Positions 1 through 4,422 of a DNA stretch of 6,997 bases are shown here, one piece after another (within the stretch, counting starts at the first letter, position 1; each line of letters begins with the position of its first letter). The DNA lies in assembly GCA_005877535.1 (NCBI GenBank), contig VBOM01000178.1, forward strand, positions 1 to 6,997. Reading direction: 5' to 3'. The DNA comes from Nitrospirota bacterium. Lineage in GTDB: Bacteria; Nitrospirota; Nitrospiria; Nitrospirales; Nitrospiraceae. Below the pieces are notes generated by a model. The model was not told where the DNA came from. It did not search any database and worked only from the letters and a program-made list of their open reading frames with translations. A program made the translations under genes and the position numbers.

Positions 1-238
1 TTCACGTCCCTCTCCTCTGGGTGTGTGGGTTTCCGCAGCGGCTCGGTTCTCCTCCTCGTCCCGATGACCGCGTGCCCTGCTGTCAGCGAACTATGTGGAT
101 AGCAAGCCTTTTTCCAACATTTAAGAACCTAGTGATCACCATACTCCTTGAACCAGAGACTTCAAATGTTTAGATGATTTCGAAGCATAGGGCACTTGAG
201 CACCGGTCCATAATAAACCGTGTCCATGTCGAGTGAAG
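1..238. other. Leading intergenic stretch, no supported gene
   Basis: I see no convincing gene here. One plus-strand frame stays open from the left edge to about position 174, but its translation has no recognisable motif and uneven composition. On the minus strand a short ATG reading frame after an AAGGAG-like sequence stops after 18 codons. A gene fragment running off the left edge cannot be excluded from this sequence alone. Confidence 0.4.
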
Positions 239-268
239 TTGGCTCTTTCACAGGCAGGGGAGAGCCAA
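239..268. repeat. Perfect 8-bp stem-loop before the palindromic element
   Basis: TTGGCTCT (239-246) is exactly complementary to AGAGCCAA (261-268), with a 14-nt loop between. No run of T follows on either strand, so a standard intrinsic terminator is not well supported. It lies 22 bp from the left end of the MITE-like element and could belong to it or to an old transcript end. Confidence 0.45.
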
Positions 269-290
269 TGCACATTTCAGGGAGGAAACG

Positions 291-471
291 CTAGCCAGGA
301 TTATTCATGAATGCAGTCGCGAGGTGTTCGAGACCGAAGCCCGCCGGGGCTTCTCGCAAGTAAGGCCGACGCAGGCGTACTGTCAGTCCGTCGAGGAGGC
401 CGAACGAGAAAAGCCCCGCCGGGCGAGAGGATCGGACGACGTAGCAGGTATTCATGAATGGTCCAGGCTAG
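291..471. repeat. MITE-like palindromic element with 24-bp terminal inverted repeats
   Basis: The ends 291-314 and 448-471 are inverted repeats matching at 20 of 24 positions. Both start with CTAGCC and contain the palindrome ATTCATGAAT (303-312 and 451-460). Inside, the two halves mirror each other again: a GCCCGCCGGGGCTT-like block near 339-352 faces a complementary GC-rich block near 411-424. The centre, 364-401, runs from GGCC to GGCC and can also fold. No transposase is encoded, and a 79-codon open frame across the right side (324-563) looks incidental. The layout fits a non-autonomous mobile element or REP-like intergenic repeat. I associate similar sequence with Nitrospira genomes, but that is recollection. 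I found no clear target-site duplication. Confidence 0.55.
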
Positions 472-668
472 TCAGTTCCAGCGTTCCTTCCCCGGCGCGT
501 CTCGTCGGGTCCCCGCTCCTTACGGCAACGTTCGCTCTAAACCTTGGCGCACCCGCCGGATGAAATTTGACTCTGTTCATGCGACAAAGTAGCCTGTCCG
601 CATATTTCAATGTTGTAACGATGTATCCAAGAAGGTCTTAAATTCGCTGATGATATTGGAGTGCTTGT
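472..668. other. Intergenic, possible extension of the repeat and weak promoter
   Basis: Nothing here looks coding. The segment 480-566 is GC-rich and may be a further part of the repetitive element to its left. A TTGACT hexamer at 567-572 is followed 17 bp later by TAGCCT (590-595). This is a poor sigma70-type match and could at best drive the small plus-strand gene starting at 669. The DNA from about 596 on becomes AT-rich. Confidence 0.3.
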
Positions 669-836
669 ATGGGCTTAAAAGTAAAAATTCAATATGAGTC
701 TGGAGAGGTGCTTGAAGAAATCCAAGATAGAAAGGATTTATTAGGTCCCTATATACCAGCGCTTCGAGATGAGACCTATCACTGTCTTCGGTTCATCGAT
801 CGATGGGGTAATACCTATTTCAATGAGCTCCAAATG
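669..836 (+). pseudogene. 5' part of a small gene of unknown function, truncated by rearrangement
   Basis: The first 56 codons look genuine. A GGAG sits 8 nt before the ATG, codon use is consistent, and the translation reads MGLKVKIQYESGEV at the start and FIDRWGNTYFNELQM at the end. That resembles a small soluble, mixed-charge bacterial protein, but I do not recognise a named family and assign no function. After codon 56 the frame stays open to 1076 only by chance: the sequence there is the antisense of DUF2442 and DUF4160 remnants, and the protein turns into Ser/Arg-rich nonsense. The gene therefore seems to have lost its 3' end at about 836-841. Its codons are more AT-rich than those of its neighbours, which suggests a separate origin. 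Confidence 0.55.
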
Positions 837-958
837 TCGAACATCGGGCCCACCAGCAGCTCCGTGATATCGCGCTCGACGATCGACCCATCTGTCAGCG
901 TGAGCCGAAGACGAAAGCCTTCCACCGGCAGGACTTCACGAATCCGAAGCAAAGACAC
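837..958 (-). pseudogene. DUF2442-domain protein, N-terminal fragment
   Basis: Read on the minus strand from a GTG at 958, 7 nt after a GAGGAG ribosome-binding site, the product begins MSLLRIREVLPVEGFRLRL. It continues TLTDGSIVERDITELLVGPMF. This is the start of a DUF2442 domain: an 'L.V...' strand, an 'L.DG' turn, then 'RD(I/V)TELL.GPMF'. Family members normally continue for about 40 more residues. Here the match stops after GPMF, where the sequence enters the antisense of the truncated gene at 669-836. The role of DUF2442 proteins is not well established; they often sit beside DUF4160 genes, sometimes in toxin-antitoxin-like settings. The gene follows the DUF4160 stop by 16 nt, an operon-like spacing. 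As a fragment it is unlikely to work. Confidence 0.7.
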
Positions 959-974
959 AGCGAGTCTCCTCGTA

Positions 975-1085
975 TTACTCAAGCGGGGCGATAGGTGCAG
1001 GCGTGCGGCCACTGCGTGCCAGTTCCCAATCCCGCCGCAGTTCGTCCCGATGCAACACGGCCCATTCTACCACTAGCAGGCTGAG
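975..1085 (-). pseudogene. DUF4160-domain protein, C-terminal fragment
   Basis: The minus-strand frame ending in TAA at 977-975 reads LVVEWAVLHRDELRRDWE followed by LARSGRTPAPIAPLE. This is the typical C-terminus of DUF4160 proteins: a 'W..LH..EL..NW..AR.G' helix, then a P-rich tail ending in 'I.PL'. The N-terminal part of the family is missing. The match fades at about 1080, and an in-frame stop lies a little further upstream, next to the repeat-like segment around 1149-1255. With the DUF2442 fragment directly downstream, this is the remnant of a DUF4160-DUF2442 operon that has lost both outer ends. The frame is too short to be picked up as an independent gene. Confidence 0.7.
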
Positions 1086-1148
1086 GGAAAATATTTTGGC
1101 ACGCTAAAACTTCGATAATCCGCACGTGTGGCATAACAGGAGAACACT

Positions 1149-1255
1149 CCAGCAGGATGCTCAAAAAGGCCGTCCAGCAAGGCCGCAGCGAGTGAAGGGC
1201 CGAGGCGTACCCTCTGGGGTACGTTGAGGGTCTGAACGATGCGAGAACGAACGAC
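1149..1255. repeat. Hairpin-rich intergenic repeat-like segment
   Basis: This non-coding stretch contains a perfect 7-bp stem, CGTACCC (1206-1212) with GGGTACG (1217-1223), around a 4-nt loop, and GGCC-bounded inverted segments near 1168-1184. All three minus-strand frames are open for long distances, giving overlapping ORFs with no family features. That is common in GC-rich dispersed repeats that are wrongly called as genes. I recall very similar sequence between genes in Nitrospira, but cannot confirm it here, and the boundaries are approximate. Confidence 0.4.
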
Positions 1256-1388
1256 AAAGTTCAGGCATTCCTCACCTCTCCGAGACGTCAGTGTCACCTG
1301 ACTACGTGATATACGCAGAGAAATCAACCGGCTTAGGGAAAAGAACGCTGTATGGCGGATGACGTGGGGAAGGACTGAGCGGTTCCCC
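1256..1388. other. Intergenic stretch downstream of the broken ORF6N gene
   Basis: I see no gene, clear terminator or promoter in this spacer. The open minus-strand frame that crosses it and continues to 1073 has no recognisable protein features and overlaps the repeat-like segment. Confidence 0.35.
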
Positions 1389-1906
1389 TCAAGTCTTGAA
1401 TCCAATGCGGCGGGATTTGGTCGCAGGTGGCTCCATCAGTTGACGGATGGCGTCGAAGAGGGACTTAATGTGTCCGTCGTGGCTTACCACTTTCCGCTCC
1501 AGCTCGCTCAGCTTGGCTGCCAACTCTTTATGCGTGATGATTGTGTGCCTCAACCGCACAAAGGCACGGACCACGAAGACGCTCATGTTGATTGCGTGCG
1601 GGCTGTTCAACACGTTGGCGGCCATGATGGCCCCATGCTCAGTAAAGACGTAGGGCAGGTACTTGACATTCTGGCCCCGCTTCAAGATCACAGTTTGTGA
1701 TCTTCAACGGATCAACGTCTCGGCCTCGATCCGAGTCATTTGGAACATGAAATCGCTGGGAAATTTCTCATGGTTTCGTTTCACCGCCTGGCTGAGTGTG
1801 CGAGTTTCCACCCCGTAGATCCTGGCAAGATCGGAGGCCGGATAACCTGATGGCCGCGGATCGACACAATCATGCTATCAATTGGCATGACTTCTTTACC
1901 CGCCAT
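1389..1906 (-). pseudogene. ORF6N-domain protein (phage KilA-N-related), broken by frameshift and stop
   Basis: ORF6N proteins are small phage-derived, probably DNA-binding proteins. Start: ATG at 1906 with AAAGG about 8 nt upstream, reading [20 protein letters not shown]. At about 1838-1841 one base is missing; the family sequence resumes one frame over as ASDLARIYGVETRTL, then the diagnostic [22 protein letters not shown] at 1706-1704 interrupts the same frame. It then continues with SQTVILKRGQNVKYLPY and VFTEHGAIMAANVLNSP, a 'MSVFVVRAFVRLR' segment, and a Lys/Glu-rich C-terminal helix probably forming a coiled coil (HKELAAKLSELERKVVSH). The stop is at 1389. Apart from these two lesions it is nearly full length, about 172 codons. 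The part after the stop (1389-1691) is still open but lacks the N-terminal domain. A paralogue lies directly upstream. Confidence 0.8.
1684..1704. repeat. Perfect 9-bp inverted repeat in the ORF6N pseudogene, at its stop codon
   Basis: AAGATCACA (1684-1692) and TGTGATCTT (1696-1704) form a perfect stem with a 3-nt loop. The repeat abuts the premature TGA (1706-1704) and covers the codons RSQTVI, equivalent to the palindromic site in the paralogue at 2081-2107. Confidence 0.6.
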
Positions 1907-1990
1907 AGGCCAGCCTTTCAGAGCAATGAATGTCAGTGCAGGTGCTTCTGTACCAATGAGGCATTGTGCCATGCCCAATCGGGGTTCTGG
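1907..1990. other. Spacer between the two ORF6N genes, scar of a 3' deletion
   Basis: The upstream ORF6N frame continues through this spacer to a stop near 1896, but its translation (RTPIGHG, then MPHWYRSTC) no longer matches the family. The spacer carries the ribosome-binding site of the downstream ORF6N gene. It probably marks where the missing C-terminal half of the upstream copy was deleted. Confidence 0.4.
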
Positions 1991-2080
1991 CACGTTCATT
2001 CCGAAAGACACTTGATAGCATCGTGGTACCCTGTTCGGTAAAGGCATAGGGCGCATGCCTTCTGCCACCCCACCTCGAAC

Positions 2081-2107
2081 TTGATATCGCAATTTGCGAT
2101 TTCAAGT
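2081..2107. repeat. 27-bp intragenic palindrome in the truncated ORF6N gene
   Basis: CTTGA (2081-2085) pairs with TCAAG (2103-2107), and ATCGCAA (2087-2093) with TTGCGAT (2095-2101), leaving only three unpaired T positions. It falls on the codons for LKSQIAIS. The neighbouring ORF6N pseudogene has a palindrome at the equivalent codons. Confidence 0.6.
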
Positions 2108-2312
2108 GTTCAAACTCCGGTTTCGTCAGTTGGAACATGAAATCGCTAGGAAATCGATCCTCATTTCGTTTGACGGCTTCGTTCAATCTTCCCGCTGATA
2201 CACCGTAGAGCTCTGCTAAGTCCGCATCCAGCATGACTCGATGACCACGGATGACGAGGATTGTCTGCTCAATTTGCGTGCGAGGAACCAGGACGCTCAT
2301 GTTCATTCCCAC

Positions 2313-2540
2313 AATGAGGGACAGGGTTTGAGGCGAACAGAGATACCGTTTCCATCACGGAAAATCAACGCGGTTGCGTCTGAAATGAAAGCATTCGAGG
2401 GAGGTGGAGAGAAATGTTGAATGTTACATGATGAATGCTGAAGTGAGGAGTCCTGAGGGCTGAGGGCGGATAACGGTCTGGCTGGTCTATGGAGCAGAGG
2501 GCGAGACTTGCGGGACGAGCGGGACTGGCGCGACGGGGAG
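2313..2540. other. Low-complexity intergenic region between ORF6N and Fic genes
   Basis: No gene is supported. The stretch 2410-2470 is a degenerate run of TGAATG/TGAGG-like words (TGTTGAATGTTACATGATGA, then GAGTCCTGAGGGCTGAGGG). From about 2501 a 9-nt rhythm begins (GCGAGACTT, GCGGGACGA, GCGGGACTG, GCGCGACGG) and leads straight into the periodic hairpin at 2541-2636. The 75-codon minus-strand frame here (2365-2592) only mirrors this periodicity as three-residue repeats (TDQ, IDQ, TNQ) and is not a credible gene. Confidence 0.5.
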
Positions 2541-2636
2541 AGTTTGTCTGGTTTGTCTGGTCTATCTGGTCTGTCTCGTTAATTTCGGTCATCGAACCAG
2601 AGAGACCAGATCAACCAAACGAACAAGACAGACCAA
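2541..2636. repeat. Large imperfect hairpin made of 9-nt tandem repeats, downstream border of Fic gene
   Basis: The left arm is a degenerate 9-nt tandem array (GTCTGGTTT, GTCTGGTCT, ATCTGGTCT, GTCTCGTTA at 2546-2581). The right arm is the inverted version (GAGAGACCA, GATCAACCA, AACGAACAA, GACAGACCA at 2600-2635). The arms pair imperfectly around a loop of about 14 nt. The block begins 8 nt past the Fic stop codon, so it may also act as a transcript end or RNA-stabilising structure. A 10-bp palindrome, CAACATGTTG (2634-2643), fills the gap to the stop. Confidence 0.7.
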
Positions 2637-2643
2637 CATGTTG

Positions 2644-3648
2644 TTAGGTCAGCCTATAGCGCCCGGATTTTTGGGTGCCGCTGCGTTGGACTAGCCCTGC
2701 TTCTAGGAGCGGATTCAACAGATCCATGGCTCCCTGTTTGGAGACCCGCAGGCTCTCGCGAATTTCCTTGGGTGTCATCGACCGACGGTCTTTCAGCAGC
2801 TGCAGCAACTGCTCTTGTCGTGGACGCAAGATGACCTTCTTCGGTGCGGCGCTGGCTCCGAGGCGCTGTGTGCGTGTCCAGACTCGATCCAGGGTGACAC
2901 GGAGGGCGCGAGCGGAGTACTGGAGCCATTCTGTGAGGTCGTTCTCCTGTTTTCGCACGTTCGCCAATGCCGCATAGTAGGCGGGTCGATCTTCCCAGTA
3001 CACTTCGTCCACTGAAAAGATATGATGCGTATCGAATCCCCGGCGATAGAGCTCCCACAACGCCAAGGCTCTCCCCGTGCGCCCGTTGCCGTCTGCGAAT
3101 GGATGAATGTCCTCGAATCGAGAATGGAGAACGGCTGAGGAGATCACAGGCGACCACTCGCGGGATTGTTCGTTCCACCATGCCAGGAGTTCTGCCATCA
3201 ATCCGCTCACCAACTGCGGTGTCGGCGGCGTGTACCGGCCTACATAGAGCTGGATGTCTCGATACCGGCCCGCGTCGCCTTGGTCCATGACCTCTGCGGC
3301 GAGTAGCTTGTGGAGGGTGAAGACATCCCGATGGGTGATCCGTTTCTTGTCGGCATGGCGCTCAATATAGCGAAGCCCAGCGAGATAATTCAGCACTTCC
3401 CGTTTTGCGCGAGGTGGTTCGGCAGGTAGTCCATGCCCTTCCTCGATGAGCCGGACCTGCTCCAGCGTTAAGGGATTGCCTTCAATTGCCGTGGAACTGT
3501 GGGTGTTCCGCACTCGTGCGTCGCGTTGGAGGCTCGGCATCCAGGGAACCTGGACAGTTGCCGCGAGAATTCTTTCCCGTAGCACGGCGATCGCTTCGAG
3601 TTCGCCGATGAGACGAGCGGAGACTGTAAATTGTGGCTGATATGGCAT
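2644..3648 (-). CDS. Fic family protein, class II, with C-terminal winged helix
   Basis: Fic enzymes usually transfer AMP from ATP to a hydroxyl group of a target protein. The core motif is canonical: HPFADGNGRTGR at residues 182-193, with catalytic His182, the Asp-Gly-Asn-Gly anion loop and both arginines. An N-terminal inhibitory motif of the [S/T]xxxE[G/N] type is present (STAIEG, residues 52-57, Glu56). In class II Fic proteins its glutamate blocks productive ATP binding. The target-binding flap lies around residues 131-142 (DIQLYVGRYTPP). Residues 275-334 form a winged-helix-like DNA-binding region (RPRQEQLLQLLKDRRSMTPK, then VSKQGAMDLLNPLLEAGLV). The cytosolic 334-aa protein is intact and of normal length, so it may be self-regulated and may bind DNA. 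The target is unknown. The ATG at 3648 fits the family, but no good Shine-Dalgarno precedes it. Three GTCAA boxes lie just upstream, and 9-nt-repeat hairpins flank the gene. Confidence 0.93.
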   Translation of the reverse strand: MPYQPQFTVSARLIGELEAIAVLRERILAATVQVPWMPSLQRDARVRNTHSSTAIEGNPLTLEQVRLIEEGHGLPAEPPRAKREVLNYLAGLRYIERHADKKRITHRDVFTLHKLLAAEVMDQGDAGRYRDIQLYVGRYTPPTPQLVSGLMAELLAWWNEQSREWSPVISSAVLHSRFEDIHPFADGNGRTGRALALWELYRRGFDTHHIFSVDEVYWEDRPAYYAALANVRKQENDLTEWLQYSARALRVTLDRVWTRTQRLGASAAPKKVILRPRQEQLLQLLKDRRSMTPKEIRESLRVSKQGAMDLLNPLLEAGLVQRSGTQKSGRYRLT

Positions 3649-3668
3649 GGTGTAAAGGGTAAACGATA

Positions 3669-3698
3669 GGTCAAGTATGAGTCAAGTTATCAGTCAAC
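3669..3698 (-). promoter_or_regulatory. Three GTCAA boxes upstream of Fic: candidate operator/promoter
   Basis: On the plus strand GTCAA occurs at 3670-3674, 3681-3685 and 3693-3697, each with a similar flank. On the coding strand this reads as three successive TTGAC(T/C) words, each followed by a GATA/CATA/CTAT-like tail. The spacing is 11 and 12 bp, about one helical turn. The site lies 21-50 bp before the Fic ATG. TTGACT/TTGACC could also be a -35 element, but no good -10 sits at 16-18 bp. The Fic protein's own winged helix is a possible ligand; that is inference. Confidence 0.4.
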
Positions 3699-3830
3699 CG
3701 CGGACCATGGGGGGAGTCCTCCAGGGGCATATCGCACATGGATCATGCCTGGAGATGAAGAGTCGATAGCAGGTGGCAGAGAGCGGATGGTGGGGGCAAT
3801 GGGTGAGGCGTCAGGAATGAAGGAGCGGAC
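3699..3830. other. Purine-rich spacer, no gene seen
   Basis: I found no coding region. The spacer is G- and A-rich with loosely repeated GGTGG, GATGG and GGAATGAAGGAG-like words. It recalls the low-complexity DNA before the other hairpin (2410-2500). Confidence 0.4.
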
Positions 3831-3832
3831 GG

Positions 3833-3884
3833 TTCGTCTAGTCTATCCGGTCGATTTGGTCTGTCTTGTCGGCCGGATCGAGAA
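3833..3884. repeat. Degenerate 9-nt tandem repeats leading into the second hairpin
   Basis: Successive 9-mers TTCGTCTAG, TCTATCCGG, TCGATTTGG and TCTGTCTTG cover 3833-3868, followed by a GC-richer TCGGCCGGATCGAGAA. They keep the phase and composition of the left arm at 2546-2581, without an adjacent inverted partner. Confidence 0.5.
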
Positions 3885-3988
3885 CAGGTTTATCTGGTTT
3901 GTTTAGTTTGTCTCGTTCATTTGGTTGGCTGATCGAAGAACCAAAGAAACCAGAAAACCAGATAAACTAAACAAACCAGAGAAACCAG
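3885..3988. repeat. Large hairpin of 9-nt repeats, upstream border of the Fic cassette
   Basis: Arms 3885-3917 and 3956-3988 are inverted repeats pairing at 29 of 33 positions, and an inner stem TTGGTT (3921-3926)/AACCAA (3939-3944) extends the fold. Each arm is itself a run of 9-nt units (GGTTTATCT, GGTTTGTTT, AGTTTGTCT, CGTTCATTT; then CCAGATAAA, CTAAACAAA, CCAGAGAAA). It is the structural counterpart of 2541-2636, on the other side of the Fic gene. Confidence 0.75.
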
Positions 3989-4099
3989 GTGAGCAAGCTT
4001 GGTAATGATATGAAAGCGAGGGTCTACTCGAGGGGTTTATCCGTTGGCGTCAATCTCGAAAAACCGATACTGAGCCAATGGCACGAACGAAGTTTGATT

Positions 4100-4145
4100 T
4101 GGTGGGCCTGGTAGGGGTCGAACCTACGGCCCGCTGATTAAGAGT
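4100..4145 (-). tRNA. 3' fragment of tRNA-Lys(CUU): likely att site scar
   Basis: Read on the minus strand, the 46 nt contain the anticodon loop CTCTTAA (anticodon CUU), the 3' side of the anticodon stem, a short variable loop and a perfect T arm (GTAGG-TTCGACC-CCTAC). They end with the acceptor strand CAGGCCC, discriminator A and an encoded CCA. The D arm, 5' acceptor strand and 5' side of the anticodon stem are absent: sequence just past the anticodon loop does not continue as a tRNA. A 3' tRNA end of this length is the typical footprint of tyrosine-recombinase integration, so this is probably attL or attR of an element whose intact tRNA-Lys lies elsewhere. It cannot make a functional tRNA. 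Confidence 0.85.
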
Positions 4146-4248
4146 GGCAGAAGGCCAATGATTCGAACAGCTCGATGTTGCGAAGATTGCCTCGCTTATC
4201 ATTGATAATCATGAGCTTGCTTGGTTCTACTGAGTCGATAGATTCCAC
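4138..4248 (-). CDS. Short ORF ending inside the tRNA fragment, unknown
   Basis: A 36-codon frame opens at a GTG (4248, after a TAA at the in-frame -3 codon) and stops at the TAA formed by the tRNA-Lys anticodon loop (4140-4138). The product includes PSKLMIINDKRGNLRNIELF and has a protein-like composition. I do not recognise it. It may be the C-terminal remnant of an element gene whose stop codon is supplied by the att core, as happens with some integrated elements. I saw no clear ribosome-binding site, and it could be chance. Confidence 0.25.
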   Translation of the reverse strand: MESIDSVEPSKLMIINDKRGNLRNIELFESLAFCHS

Positions 4249-4422
4249 CTGGTTCGGTTAGGTTGGAAAGATTTTTAGCAAAATTTAGCACAGCGCTTAA
4301 GAGCGGCTTCTTTGAGGTTAACCGAGGGGTTCCACTGTACGCTGAGACCGAGCGACCTCACCACTAAATGATCCTCGCCGCATTCCAGCGGGTTCAACCT
4401 GAATAAATCCAGTTCATGAAAC
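4249..4422. other. Intergenic stretch downstream of the histidine kinase
   Basis: I see no supported gene. A minus-strand frame overlapping the kinase end (4275-4460) has no recognisable features. I also considered 4310-4380 as a degenerate tRNA, but it lacks a credible cloverleaf. No clear terminator was found for the kinase gene. Confidence 0.35.

Larger units (their letters stand above)
1896..2300 (-). pseudogene. ORF6N-domain protein, C-terminally truncated copy
   Basis: The preferred start is the ATG at 2300 ([19 protein letters not shown]) with GGGA 6 nt upstream; in-frame ATG 2306 and GTG 2312 are alternatives. The N-terminal ORF6N domain is intact: [18 protein letters not shown], then [38 protein letters not shown] and [13 protein letters not shown]. 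After about residue 104 (near position 1990) the family match ends. The expected 'VNI.IMR.FV.LR' helix and coiled-coil tail are replaced by about 30 unrelated residues up to the stop at 1896, overlapping the start of the next ORF6N gene by 11 bp. The DNA-binding domain could still be made, so the fragment may retain some activity or interfere with relatives. It is more divergent from its neighbour than a recent duplicate would be. Confidence 0.75.

Noticed and set aside
324..563. 79-codon plus-strand ORF
   Set aside because: It lies across the right side of the palindromic element and its extension, has no ribosome-binding site or family features, and is Arg/Ser/Pro-rich as expected from GC-rich non-coding DNA.
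794..805. Perfect 12-bp palindrome CATCGATCGATG
   Set aside because: It is explained by codons for F-I-D-R-W in the truncated gene and has no repeat partner in the window.
1073..1405. 110-codon minus-strand ORF between the DUF4160 remnant and the ORF6N gene
   Set aside because: It crosses the repeat-like segment, overlaps the end of the ORF6N pseudogene and shows no domain. The neighbouring frames are equally open.
2365..2592. 75-codon minus-strand ORF with TDQ/IDQ/TNQ repeats
   Set aside because: The amino-acid repeats simply reflect the 9-nt DNA periodicity, and the rest of the frame is low-complexity intergenic DNA.
2501..2640. CRISPR array
   Set aside because: The units are 9 nt long, degenerate and without unique spacers, and no cas genes are present.
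2654..3181. 175-codon minus-strand ORF inside the Fic gene
   Set aside because: It is an alternative frame of the clearly coding Fic gene, with an Arg/Ser-rich, motif-free product.
4310..4380. Possible second tRNA on the minus strand (TAGTGG and GGTTAACC look like A and B boxes)
   Set aside because: The acceptor, D and anticodon arms do not pair, and GGTTAACC lacks the usual T-loop sequence.
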